Below are positions 17,875-26,445 of a stretch of DNA of 45,304 bases, piece after piece; the stretch's first letter is position 1, and each line of letters starts with the position of its first letter. Source of the DNA: JARRLC01 sp050290865. Lineage in GTDB: Bacteria > Pseudomonadota > Alphaproteobacteria > Rhizobiales > Rhodomicrobiaceae. The position numbers and the translations under genes are program-made. Location of the stretch: assembly GCA_050290865.1 (NCBI GenBank), contig JBNKIW010000028.1:1-45304 (forward strand), given 5' to 3'. The notes below the pieces were generated by a model that was not told the origin of the DNA, ran no database searches, and worked only from the letters and a program-made list of their open reading frames with translations.

Positions 17875-18990
17875 TCAACGCTTGCGCACGAATACCGTTC
17901 CAGCCGAGTAACCGGCGCCGAAGCTGCAAATCAGCCCGACATCACCCGGAACCATGTCCTCGCAGTGCTTGTGGAAGGCGATGATCGAGCCGGCGGAGGA
18001 CGTATTGGCGTATTCATCCAGAATGATGACGTTCTCTTCGCGCGTCGGCTGGCGCCCCAGCACGCGATGGCCGATCATTTCGTTCATGTTGATGTTCGCC
18101 TGGTGCAGCCAGAGCCGCTTGAGCTTCAGCGGATCGACGCCAAGTTCGCCCGCATGATCGAGGATCATCTGCGAAACCCACGGGACGACCTCCTTGAACA
18201 CCTTGCGCCCCCGCTGAATGAACAGCTTGTCCGGCAGGTCGCGGCCTTCCGGCGCGCAGCGGTTGAGGAAACCGGCGTTGTTGCGGATATTGTTCGAAAA
18301 TCGCGTCTTCAGGCGTGTGCCCAGAATGTCCCAGCCGCCCTCGGCCTCATCGGCGCGCTCGACGATCACCGCGGTGGCCACGTCGCCGAAGATGAAATGG
18401 CTGTCGCGATCCGTGAAGTTCAGGTGCCCCGCGCAAATCTCCGGGTTCACCATCAGCACCGCGTCCACCGACCCGGTCGCAACGTAATCCGCTGCCGTCT
18501 TGATCCCGAAGGTCGCGGAGGAACACGCGACGTTCATGTCGAATGCGAATCCTTTCATGCCAAGCGCCGCCTGGACCTCGACCGCCATGGCCGGATAGGC
18601 GCGCTGCATATTTGACGCGGCGCACAACACCGCCCCGATCCGCTCACGCGGCTTGCCCCACCGCTGAAGCGCCTCGTCAGCGGCCTTCACCGCGATCTCG
18701 GCCAGAAGCGATATCTCGTCGTCCGAGCGCTCCGGAATGACCGGCCGCATCACGGCGGGGTCAAGGATCCCCTCCTTCTCAACCACGTACCGCGACCTGA
18801 TGCCCGACGCTTTTTCAATGAACTCGGCCGAGGAGGGCAGAAGCGCCTCGACGCGTCCCTCGGCCACGGCCGCGGCATTTTCGGCATTGAACCGCTCGAC
18901 ATACGCGTTGAAAGCTTCAACCAACTCGGCGTTCGAGATGCTTTGAGACGGTGTATAGAGGCCCGTCGTGGCGATGACTGCAGGACGCAA
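17875..18990 (-). CDS. FabH-like beta-ketoacyl-ACP synthase III
   Basis: A thiolase-fold condensing enzyme of 371 residues, some 45 longer than E. coli FabH. The catalytic triad is present: Cys156 (NVACSSATFG), His296 (LHQANINMN) and Asn329 (YANTSSAGS). The N-terminal insert (EAFNAYVERFNAENAAAVAEG, about residues 25-50) resembles the FabH-like proteins such as Pseudomonas PA3286 that take acyl-CoA from beta-oxidation into fatty acid synthesis; that role is inferred from memory of the family. The start is TTG, with GGAG six bases upstream; no ATG fits better. It is transcribed alone, 208 bp upstream of the metH half. Direct repeats lie upstream of its start. Confidence 0.85.
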   Translation of the reverse strand: MRPAVIATTGLYTPSQSISNAELVEAFNAYVERFNAENAAAVAEGRVEALLPSSAEFIEKASGIRSRYVVEKEGILDPAVMRPVIPERSDDEISLLAEIAVKAADEALQRWGKPRERIGAVLCAASNMQRAYPAMAVEVQAALGMKGFAFDMNVACSSATFGIKTAADYVATGSVDAVLMVNPEICAGHLNFTDRDSHFIFGDVATAVIVERADEAEGGWDILGTRLKTRFSNNIRNNAGFLNRCAPEGRDLPDKLFIQRGRKVFKEVVPWVSQMILDHAGELGVDPLKLKRLWLHQANINMNEMIGHRVLGRQPTREENVIILDEYANTSSAGSIIAFHKHCEDMVPGDVGLICSFGAGYSAGTVFVRKR

Positions 18991-19989
18991 GGAAAACTCC
19001 GGCTACGAAAGTTGCATGTGGCCCGGCGGCGAACGGAGGCCTTTTCAGGGAATAGCCCGTTTTTAGCCTTATTGGAAAGGAATTTAGCCCTATTGCCCTC
19101 GATGTCCAGCGATCCTTCCAGCCCGTTTCGGGCTAAAGGTCGCGGCTCTGCTCCGGCCGTCGCCTGAACGCCGCGGAGCCATCGGGATCGTCGGGAGTGG
19201 CACATGCATGTGCGAAGAGGGGGCCGACGGCCGTTTGCTTCGCGTCGATCACACTCTGCGTGCCGCGCTCTGCAGAAGCGTGGAAAGGCCGCTCAACATG
19301 AGCCGGCAGTTGAAAGCGCTGAACAGCCCAGGAAACGCACACGAAGCCCACTTGTATTTTTACTGTGGATGAGGTTCCCGTAATATTGTGATGATAGCGT
19401 GTTTGTGCTCCAATTGGCGAAGATTATGCGATGCTGGTCCGCCGCAGCCACAAGTACAAGTCTTGGAAACATCCAGTAATCATCATACGTCTTAACGATT
19501 GCGTTGAGCGCTCTCGTCGCCGCATTCGGCATTCAGCAACGGGAGCAGAAATACAGCCACTTGGCGCGTGAGCAGTGGACCCGCGCGGCGCTCAAGCGGC
19601 CAGCGTGGCGAGGGGCTGTCCCGGGCGCCGGACGGAGAGGCGGCAACGCAGGACATCGTGCTCTCCACCGGCTCCGATGAGTTGGTGCGTGTCCGCAAGC
19701 GAGTGCACACTTGCGCCGCACAAGCCTTTGAATAACTGGGTTTTCCAGTTTCGAAGGCCTAGTACAGCGCGCAGCAAATTCGTACCCAGGTGCCGCGGGC
19801 GTAAGAGTGCGCCGTGCGGCTTGAGTTGACCTCGGCTCCTCAAGCATTCCGCGGCTGAGGCCGCAGGAGAACGCTGCGAGATCCGATAAAGGGGGCGATT
19901 TCCACGGGCGGCGCGCGTGTTTCGCGTCACAACGTCCCGCCCAGAACCAGGTCGGGCAATGATCTAAGAATTAGAGAAGTACTTTAGAG
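18991..19989. other. About 1 kb without a convincing gene
   Basis: Several open frames exist, none with a recognisable product, a good ribosome site or consistent codon use. The left part holds candidate regulatory repeats for the FabH-like gene. The right part is the upstream region of the methyltransferase gene. The decamer CTAGTACAGC at 19759-19768 also occurs at the left edge of the palindromic element near 22831. Confidence 0.45.
19063..19095. repeat. Direct repeats upstream of the FabH-like gene
   Basis: TTAGCCTTATTG (19063-19074) and TTAGCCCTATTG (19084-19095) match at 11 of 12 positions and start 21 bp apart, two helical turns. They lie 73-105 bp upstream of the TTG at 18990. Such spacing suits an operator bound on one face of the helix. 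A small hairpin, AGCCCG-TTT-CGGGCT, sits just beyond at 19120-19134. Confidence 0.4.
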
Positions 19990-21375
19990 ATGAAACCTCA
20001 CTCCCGCTCAGAGACCTTGGAGCTGCAAAACGGCGCAGCAATCACTCAAATACCGGACGGCGTGAACTTGAGGACTGCCAGCGCGCAATGGAGTTACTCG
20101 TTGCTGCTGCCCGTCCGCAAGGAACTCCTGATGCTGAACGCGCCGCCCGCAGAAGTGATTGGCGCGGTCTTCGAGGCCGACGTGGAGGTGGCTGAGGGCG
20201 CTGTAGGCTTCGGTTGGATCGCGGAGGATGGACAACACTATTTATCGGACGAACTCTCCATTCACCCTCGAGAAGCGCGGCACGTTCGCATCGCAACTCA
20301 AAGCATTGATGCGCCGATCAAACTCTGCATCCGAAATGTCCGCCCAGGCGGAATGGCATCTGAGGCGCTCATCACGAATATCTCGGTGCGGCCGTTGATC
20401 GCCGTGGATATCGAGCGTGGAGACAATCTGCTGGAGCTGGCGAAATCCCCCGAAGATGCTCCGCAGCTCATCGCGGATCGAATCGGTTCCCCCGGCATTG
20501 CGGCGTCGCAAATCGGCGCACTGCGATATAGCGGGTCCGTCAATCTCGACCCGGACAAGTTGTGGACATCCGACATCGAAACCCTCGCCGCACAGACGAT
20601 AGCGGATCTGAGCGTTCTGGTTGACGATTACGATATCGGCGAGTTCAGCTCGGACATGGGCATCCTCGACGCGGATTATCCTGTGCGGTATTTAAGGCAG
20701 ACGATTATCCGCGTTTGCAAGGCTGCCGAATTGCTCCGGGAAATGGGGCTTGCGAGCGGAACACTGCTGGAAATCGGCACCCTTTTTGGTCCGTTTGCCT
20801 TGGCGATGCAGCGCCTCGGCTACCAGGTCACGGCCGTCGACCGCTATGACAGTTACGGCCCCAGGCTTCAACGCTGCGTTCGTCTGCTTGAGGCCAGCGG
20901 TGTCAGAATTGTCTCGACCACCCCCGAGACGGAGATCGAGCAGTTCGAGGAACTCGGGGATTTCGACGCCGTACTCTCCATGGCCGTCGTCGAACATATC
21001 CCTCATACCCCGCGTCTCTTCCTGGATATGCTGGTTCGCAGAGCGAAGCCGGGCGGGGTGGTCATGCTGGATACGCCCAACCATGTCCGCTACTGGAGCC
21101 GCATGGCGATGGCCGCGGGACGCTCGGTTTTTCAGTCTCTGCCTGCGCAATACTTCTCGGACCCGCCATTCATAGGCCACCACCGCGAATATACGCCGGA
21201 CGAGATGGCATGGATGATGGCCCAGGCGGGACTGAACGACGTGAGGCTCAAGCTCTTCGACTACAATATCTTCCAATTCGATGAGTTATCCGGCGAGCAT
21301 GTCGATGCCCTTATGGCCATGTGCGTGGATCCCGCGCTCGCAGACACGATACTCGTCGCCGGACGAAAGACTTGA
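19990..21375 (+). CDS. Class I SAM-dependent methyltransferase with an extra N-terminal domain
   Basis: The 461-residue cytoplasmic protein has two parts. Residues 1-150 look like an all-beta domain (LLPVRKELLMLNAPPAEVIGA) resembling a carbohydrate-binding-like sandwich, though I cannot name the family. Residues about 230-460 form a methyltransferase: motif I LLEIGTLFGPFALAM (about 259-273), an acidic end of strand 2 (VTAVDRYD), and motif LSMAVVEHIPHTPR followed by KPGGVVMLDTPNH. This arrangement is common in methyltransferases acting on surface sugars or lipids; the target here is unknown. The ribosome site is weak. It is flanked by a kilobase of noncoding DNA and by a convergent hsp20 gene. 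Confidence 0.75.
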   Translation: MKPHSRSETLELQNGAAITQIPDGVNLRTASAQWSYSLLLPVRKELLMLNAPPAEVIGAVFEADVEVAEGAVGFGWIAEDGQHYLSDELSIHPREARHVRIATQSIDAPIKLCIRNVRPGGMASEALITNISVRPLIAVDIERGDNLLELAKSPEDAPQLIADRIGSPGIAASQIGALRYSGSVNLDPDKLWTSDIETLAAQTIADLSVLVDDYDIGEFSSDMGILDADYPVRYLRQTIIRVCKAAELLREMGLASGTLLEIGTLFGPFALAMQRLGYQVTAVDRYDSYGPRLQRCVRLLEASGVRIVSTTPETEIEQFEELGDFDAVLSMAVVEHIPHTPRLFLDMLVRRAKPGGVVMLDTPNHVRYWSRMAMAAGRSVFQSLPAQYFSDPPFIGHHREYTPDEMAWMMAQAGLNDVRLKLFDYNIFQFDELSGEHVDALMAMCVDPALADTILVAGRKT

Positions 21376-21476
21376 GTATTCGGGGGGGCGTTGCCGCTCC
21401 ACCCGTCGCGGGGGACAGCCGGGAGCGTCGGTAAACAGTCATGGACAGCGCGTCCACGCAGGTGATGATATCAAGA

Positions 21477-21513
21477 GCGGCCCACCCGGCTCACTGGAAG
21501 TCGGATGGGCCGC
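21477..21513. terminator. Hairpin between convergent methyltransferase and hsp20 genes
   Basis: GCGGCCCA (21477-21484) and TGGGCCGC (21506-21513) are perfect inverted arms with a 21-base interior that can pair further (CCCGG/CGG). It sits between two convergent genes. There is no clear T-run on either side, so it may be a terminator stem or an RNA-end stabiliser rather than a classical intrinsic terminator. Confidence 0.4.
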
Positions 21514-21537
21514 CGCCGCACACGCGTCAGTGTGTCG

Positions 21538-22026
21538 TCAGGCGGCCTTAATCGCGATCTTCTTCTGCTGCCGGATCGCCTCGGGCTTCTTCTGCAGAAC
21601 CACGCGCAGAATGCCTTTATCGAACTTGGCTTCGATCTTGTTCTCGTCGACACTCTCGGGGAGACGCACGGCACGCTCAAAGCGGCCGTAACGGCGTTCC
21701 ATCAGATGATAGTTTTCCTTCTCTTCACGCTTCTCCATTTTTCTCTCGCCGGAGATCGAGAGAACACCGTTTTCGACGGTCAGTTCCACGTCCTTGATGT
21801 TGAGACCGGGAAGCTCGGCTTCGACCGTGATGCATGAGCCATTTTCCCGCACGTCGAGGCTGGGAACCATCGTCTCCTGCACACCTTCGAGAAGACGTGG
21901 GCTTGATAAGGAGCCGGTGAGGAAGCTATCAAAAAGTTGATCCATTTCGTTACGAAGAGCTTGAAATGGATCCCTGTAACGCGGAGTAAGGATACTTTGC
22001 CCAAGCGGCGTCATAGCTTGTGCCAT
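21538..22026 (-). CDS. Small heat shock protein, Hsp20/alpha-crystallin family
   Basis: An ATP-independent holdase of 162 residues. The start is the ATG at 22026, which has GGAGGG five bases upstream; another ATG at 22038 overlaps that ribosome site and is unlikely. The N-terminal arm (YRDPFQALRNEMDQLFDSF) is typical. The alpha-crystallin domain spans about residues 50-145, with VEAELPGLNIKDVELTVENG, the GILRVVL motif, and a C-terminal IAI tail motif. Rhizobial relatives have multiple such genes, often controlled by RNA thermometers, and the leader here is structured. It converges with the methyltransferase and lies downstream of the cfa pseudogene on the same strand. Confidence 0.93.
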   Translation of the reverse strand: MAQAMTPLGQSILTPRYRDPFQALRNEMDQLFDSFLTGSLSSPRLLEGVQETMVPSLDVRENGSCITVEAELPGLNIKDVELTVENGVLSISGERKMEKREEKENYHLMERRYGRFERAVRLPESVDENKIEAKFDKGILRVVLQKKPEAIRQQKKIAIKAA

Positions 22027-22031
22027 ATTTC

Positions 22032-22067
22032 CCTCCATTACTGATAGACTTGGCAGTCTAGGGGAGG
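22032..22067 (-). promoter_or_regulatory. Structured 5' leader of hsp20; candidate RNA thermometer
   Basis: On the transcript strand CCTCC (22067-22063) can pair with the GGAGG ribosome site (22036-22032). Between them is a perfect hairpin, TAGACT-GCCA-AGTCTA (22060-22045). The arms would hide the Shine-Dalgarno in a multi-stem structure just before the ATG at 22026. It lacks the obvious ROSE consensus, so this is a structural inference only. Confidence 0.4.
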
Positions 22068-22125
22068 CGAATGAAGATTTGGATAATCTGTATTTCTATG
22101 TTCCGCTAAATGCACCGTCTCATAT

Positions 22126-23476
22126 TTAGAGGCGCGCTGCTTCCTCGTTTCCACCGGGGCGCGCAACGCGAAAAGCGCCCGTCTCGTCGGCGGCGGCGAG
22201 GCGCGCCTCCTCAGCCGCAATATAGTCCCGCGTCAACGGAATGGCGTCGATGGCCCTGGTGAGCTGGAACTGGAACACCGTCAGGCCGCCCCATCGAAAT
22301 CCGGCTTCGCAGGCCTGCAGATAGAATTCCCACGTCCGGCAGAAGCGCTCGCTATAAAGCTCCGCCACCCTGGCAGGGTTGCCCTGGAAGCGCCGGTTCC
22401 ACGCGGCGAGGGTTTCGGCATAATGCAGCCGCAGGTTTTCAAAATCCGTCAACCACAGGAGCTTGTTATCAAGGACCGGCGCAAGCTGCGACAGGGAGGG
22501 CAAATACGCTCCGGGGAAGATGTTGCGCCGCAGCCAGGGATTGATCGGGCCGGGCGGGGTCTGACAACCGATCGTATGGATCAGCGCCACGCCGTCCGGC
22601 TTGAGCATGGTCATGATCTTACGGAAAAAGGCATCGAAATGCTGCCTGCCCACGTGCTCGAACATGCCCACCGAAACGATACGGTCGTAAATGCCCGATG
22701 TCCAGCCGGTAGTCGAGGAGCTTGAGGGCGACCCGATCCTGCAGGCCCATCTCGCGCGCCCGCTCAACAGACCTGGCCAGTTGCTCGGCCGACAGCGTCA
22801 GACCGGTCACGTGCACAGGATAGTGGGAGGCTAGTACAGCTTATCCGCCGGAAATCCCAAAGGCGCTCTCGGCATAGGGGTTGGGATTTACGGTGGGGTG
22901 TACTAAGTAGAGCGCCAGACCGCCCCAGCCGGAACCGATGTCGAGAATGCGCTGCCCGGGCCGGATGGCATGCTTGGCGGCCACATGCTGCTTCTTGGCG
23001 AGTTGCGCGGTGTCGATGGCCTCGTTCCCTGTACGGAAATAGGCACAGGAATACTGCCGGTCGCCGTCCAGGAAAAGGTCGAACAGCTCGCCGGACAGGT
23101 CGTAGTGATGGCGGACGTTGCGCCGGGCGCGGCCAATGCGGTTGAACACCGCGGGCAGATTCAGCCAATCACGATAGCGGCCAACGGCCCTGGCGACCGG
23201 CCTGCTGCTGCGTTCGAGCGAATTGCGCAGAAGCGTCCCGACAAGGGAGAGCACCGTGCCCTCTTCAATGGTCAGCCGGCCATCGGCATAGGCCTCGCCG
23301 GTGTGGAACTCCGGATTCCAGGCGAGTTGTCAGACCAGCCTCGGATCGCGCAGCGTGACGGTTGCGTCGAGCGGACCGTCAGCCTGCCCGAATGCGCGGC
23401 TCTCACCGTCCGAGGTATTCACTCGCAGGCGGCCATATCTCAACGCCCGCCGCAACAGCGTGTCCAAAGGAAACAT
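22126..23476 (-). pseudogene. cfa: Cyclopropane-fatty-acyl-phospholipid synthase, disrupted
   Basis: The enzyme normally adds a methylene group from SAM to membrane lipid double bonds. The reading starts at an ATG at 23476 (MFPLDTLLRRALRYGRL). First lesion: an in-frame TGA at 23330-23332, codon 49. Then the body continues with NVRHHYDLSGELFDLFLDG and the SAM motif ILDIGSGWGGLALYL. Second lesion: a 72-bp insertion at 22832-22905 that brings a stop. After it the frame resumes with VHVTGLTLSAEQLA. Third lesion: one extra base in CCC at 22694-22696, after LLDYRLDIG; the other frame resumes at GIYDRIVSVGMFEHVG and runs to the C-terminus. Each piece matches Cfa, so the gene was once whole. A functional paralogue may exist elsewhere. 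Confidence 0.88.
22834..22903. mobile_element. 70-bp palindromic element with TA flanks, inserted in cfa
   Basis: The element begins GTACAGC and ends GGTGTAC, and is flanked by TA on both sides (22832-22833 and 22904-22905). Inside, AAATCCCAA (22852-22860) and TTGGGATTT (22881-22889) are perfect 9-base inverted arms, and the outer TAGTACA/TGTACTA arms pair too. Removing 72 bp restores a smooth cfa reading frame (LALYLASHYPVHVTG). TA duplication is the hallmark of the IS630/Tc1-mariner superfamily, so a small nonautonomous derivative (MITE) is plausible. It encodes nothing. A parent element is not in the window. Confidence 0.55.
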
Positions 23477-23790
23477 GGCGTCAACCTCTAAACACCGGCA
23501 TAATTAAAGCGGACTTCTATTACTATGCAGTTTTATGTATCTTCCGATGTCTTGCAACTTTTAACGCGTCCCAAGCCGGAATAAAGCAACAGGCTTCCGT
23601 CTTTTCAACGGCAGCGGCGCGATATCCGGGGACATAGCGAACGCGCCGAACCTCGTGGCGTGTTAAGCATGCTGTGCAGAAATTGGGCGGAACTGCCCAA
23701 CTTGGGCTTGTGTTGCGGGGCCTTTCGTAGTCTTCATCGCCTGCGGCAAGAAAGTTGGCTAAGATTTGGTAAAAAGTAGATTTAGGCGTT
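23477..23790. other. Intergenic region between cfa pseudogene and histidine kinase
   Basis: This AT-richer segment separates two divergent genes and holds no supported gene. A small hairpin, TTGGGC-GGAACT-GCCCAA, lies at 23683-23700 with a further copy of TTGGGC at once downstream. It likely contains the promoter of the histidine kinase. Confidence 0.4.
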
Positions 23791-25143
23791 ATGAAGAACG
23801 ATGATCGCGCTGCGGCGTCCATGCCGCTAGGCGACTTCTTGACCGCCGAAGAGCCCGTGTGGGTCTGGGATGCAGAAGGCCGCCGGATTCTTTGGGCAAA
23901 TCAGGCCGGGCGTACCTTCTGGGGCGAGCCGTCGTTGGATGCTTTGCGCGCGCGCCGCTTCAGCGCCCGGAGCAAAGCTGTTCTGCGCATGACGTCGCTT
24001 GCTCACACCAACGGCAAGACGCGTGAGTGGACGGAGACGCTTTCGCTCACCAGCGCCAACGGGCGGAAGGCCGTGAAGTGCTCCATGCAGCGCCTCGAAG
24101 TGTCGGGGGGACGGTCGGGCCTCATCGTCCGGGCGCTGGACCATGGAGGCGGGCACGAGCATCCGGCCCCCGCACCAAAGCGCGGCGGAACGCGCGTTCC
24201 ACGCTCTGCCGCCGGCAACGATGGCGGTGCCGAAACCGATAACACGGCGTTGAAAGCGATCGCGGCAAAGATGAAGAGCGCCGTGCGTTCGCCGCGTGGC
24301 GGGGCGCTGCCCCCTCCCGCCTCTGGCGCGTCGTCTCGCCCGGAAATCACGCCCAGGGCCAAGCGGCGTCAACCGGACACACCGGCGGCGGCTGCAGCCG
24401 AAGCGGCGTCCGCCGTGCTCCGGGCAAGCGGGGAAGCCGATGTCCTTCCCGATGCGCTCATCCTGATGCTGCGCGAGTTGTGCCATGAATTGCGCAACCC
24501 GCTGACGGTGATCCTCGGCTTTTCCGAGCGTATCCACGACGGCGGTGTGCGCCACCCGGACAAGGTGCGGTCATACGCCGGCAACATCATGCAGAGCGCC
24601 GAACTGGCGATGGATATCCTCGCCGACTTCTCCAACCGCATCCTGCGGCCCGGTGCGAGGCTCCCCACCCCTGAGCCGGTGGAAGCCGGACCGGTGGTCA
24701 AGTCCTGCCTGCAACTGATCGCGCCGCTCGCCGCCCAGGCCGGCCTGAAGATCTCACGTTCCGTGTCCAGAGGCCTGGCGCCGCTCAACATCGCCGAACG
24801 CGCGCTGCGGCAAATCCTTCTCAACGTACTCCTGAACGCGGTGCGCCATCAGAAGACCGGCGGCAAGGTGCGGGTGGCGGTTCGCAAACGCCGCGACGGC
24901 GCCACGCGAATCATCGTCAGCGATGACGGCATCGGCATGACGAAGAAGGAAATTAAGGCGATCATGAACGGCCGGATGACGCCGGTCGCACCGCAGCCCG
25001 GCCGGTCCGGTCTTGGCCTGCCACTGGTGAAGCGGCTGACGGAAGCCGCCGGCGGCATGCTGGGCATCGAAAGCGCGCGTTACAAGGGGACGACGGTGGA
25101 GATCGTGCTCCCGCCACACCAAGCCGCGGTTGGAATCCAGTGA
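23791..25143 (+). CDS. Soluble PAS-domain sensor histidine kinase
   Basis: The 450-residue protein has no membrane segment, so it probably senses a cytoplasmic cue. A PAS-like domain covers about residues 18-120 (EEPVWVWDAEGRRILWANQAG). A low-complexity, Ala/Pro/Arg-rich linker follows (about 125-215). The HisKA dimerisation domain has the H-box CHELRNPLTVILGFSERI with His232. The ATPase domain has N-box LLNVLLNAVRHQ, G1 VSDDGIGM and G2 GRSGLGLPLVKRL. All catalytic boxes are intact. No response regulator is adjacent; DivK, encoded at 38101-38472, is a conceivable but unproven partner because related alphaproteobacterial PAS kinases feed DivK. It converges closely (20 bp) with the glycosidase-like gene. 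Confidence 0.88.
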   Translation: MKNDDRAAASMPLGDFLTAEEPVWVWDAEGRRILWANQAGRTFWGEPSLDALRARRFSARSKAVLRMTSLAHTNGKTREWTETLSLTSANGRKAVKCSMQRLEVSGGRSGLIVRALDHGGGHEHPAPAPKRGGTRVPRSAAGNDGGAETDNTALKAIAAKMKSAVRSPRGGALPPPASGASSRPEITPRAKRRQPDTPAAAAAEAASAVLRASGEADVLPDALILMLRELCHELRNPLTVILGFSERIHDGGVRHPDKVRSYAGNIMQSAELAMDILADFSNRILRPGARLPTPEPVEAGPVVKSCLQLIAPLAAQAGLKISRSVSRGLAPLNIAERALRQILLNVLLNAVRHQKTGGKVRVAVRKRRDGATRIIVSDDGIGMTKKEIKAIMNGRMTPVAPQPGRSGLGLPLVKRLTEAAGGMLGIESARYKGTTVEIVLPPHQAAVGIQ

Positions 25144-25163
25144 GGCATCGAACTCGCTCAGGC

Positions 25164-26222
25164 TCAGTTCGCCGCGGCTCCTTCCTCCGCCTCGCTCCTG
25201 GCCGCGCCCTTTGATCCGGCCGCGCCACGAAGCGCCGCCTTCACCGCTTCATAGGCAGGTTTCGCAGCGCCCGGCTTCCAGCCATCGCCATCCTTTTCCA
25301 CCGTCACCAGCCCCATATTCGCCTCATAGCTCGGCGCCCAATAGGGCTCGTCCAGCAATTCATAGACGTGCGCAGCCTCCACCCGGTAGAGCGGCGCCAG
25401 AGCACGCAACCGCTCGATGGTGCGCTTCAGGCCCGCCGCCTGCTCCTCGGCGCTCTTCGTGCTGCCGTGCGGATGGTTGAACTCCGTCACCCAGATCGAC
25501 CGCCCGAATGCCGCGAGTTGCCGGAACGCCCATTCCGGATCCTCGCCATACATGTGCCAGACGGAAATGTCCCACTTGATGCCATCCCGTTCCATGCGAG
25601 TGAACGCGCCGATATGCCCCCATCCGGCGGTGCCCATCGCACGCCGCGCGGACGGATCGGCGGCGGCCGTTCCTTCGGACAGCCCCTTGAGGACAGCGCT
25701 TACCTTCGCCCAGCGAGGCCCATAGTAATGGAGCGGACCGGAGCCGCTGGCCGGTCCCCAGCCGCAGTTATACTCCTTGCCGTCGTCCTGCATCTCGCAC
25801 GGCTTGATGATGGCGTAATTCTCAAGCTCGTTGCCCAGTTCCCACACCCGGATGTCATCCTTGAAACGCGACACGAAGCCATGAGCCAGATTGTACGCCA
25901 TGTCGTACAGCACCTCGGGCGTTTCCTTATCGAGATCGAATTGCGGTGTGAAGACCGGCAACAGCGTGATACCGTGTGCCTTTGCCTTGTCGAGGAGTTC
26001 GCCCAGTTCGTCAGGCTCGCGCAGATTGACGCGGTAGGATTTCAGTCCGAGGTCGCGGATGTAATCGAGTTGCTGGTCCACCGTCACGCCGGGATAGGCC
26101 GTAAACGGGTGGCCATTTATGCCCCAGATGGGCTCGGCATGCGCAGGAGCAGCGACGCCGGAGCCCCCCACAAACGCAGCGAACCAGAGGACCGCCAGTG
26201 TGGCGCGGCAGGGACGTCGCAT
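25164..26222 (-). CDS. Secreted glycoside-hydrolase-like TIM-barrel protein
   Basis: The 352-residue protein starts at an ATG with GAGG seven bases upstream. Residues 1-29 form a signal peptide (LAVLWFAAFVGGSGVAAPAHA, cut after AHA), so it acts in the periplasm or outside. The rest resembles clan GH-A TIM barrels: VWELGNELEN with Glu132 following Asn as acid/base, and IWVTEFNHPHG with Glu247 as the nucleophile, after strands 4 and 7. The VWHMYG motif suits an active-site loop. It may act on a glycan of the cell's own matrix; family and substrate are not clear (GH39- or GH5-like). The C-terminal tail is Ala/Glu-rich. It is followed by galE upstream on the same strand, 224 bp away. Confidence 0.7.
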   Translation of the reverse strand: MRRPCRATLAVLWFAAFVGGSGVAAPAHAEPIWGINGHPFTAYPGVTVDQQLDYIRDLGLKSYRVNLREPDELGELLDKAKAHGITLLPVFTPQFDLDKETPEVLYDMAYNLAHGFVSRFKDDIRVWELGNELENYAIIKPCEMQDDGKEYNCGWGPASGSGPLHYYGPRWAKVSAVLKGLSEGTAAADPSARRAMGTAGWGHIGAFTRMERDGIKWDISVWHMYGEDPEWAFRQLAAFGRSIWVTEFNHPHGSTKSAEEQAAGLKRTIERLRALAPLYRVEAAHVYELLDEPYWAPSYEANMGLVTVEKDGDGWKPGAAKPAYEAVKAALRGAAGSKGAARSEAEEGAAAN

Positions 26223-26445
26223 GGCGAACCTCGCTGAACAAAAACATTGCCCCGCATGCCCGCGGGGCGGCGTTCTTATAGCGACGCGCGCTGGAGGCGT
26301 CAATCGACCGGCCCATGCGGCGGCAGATTCTAAATCATTTTCTTCAGAATTGCTTAACGATAGCCACCCAAATCTTTCGTTGCATTTGAATAAACTTCAG
26401 AACAACGCCTGCCGGCACCCCATCGTTCCTTCTTGATCCTCAACG

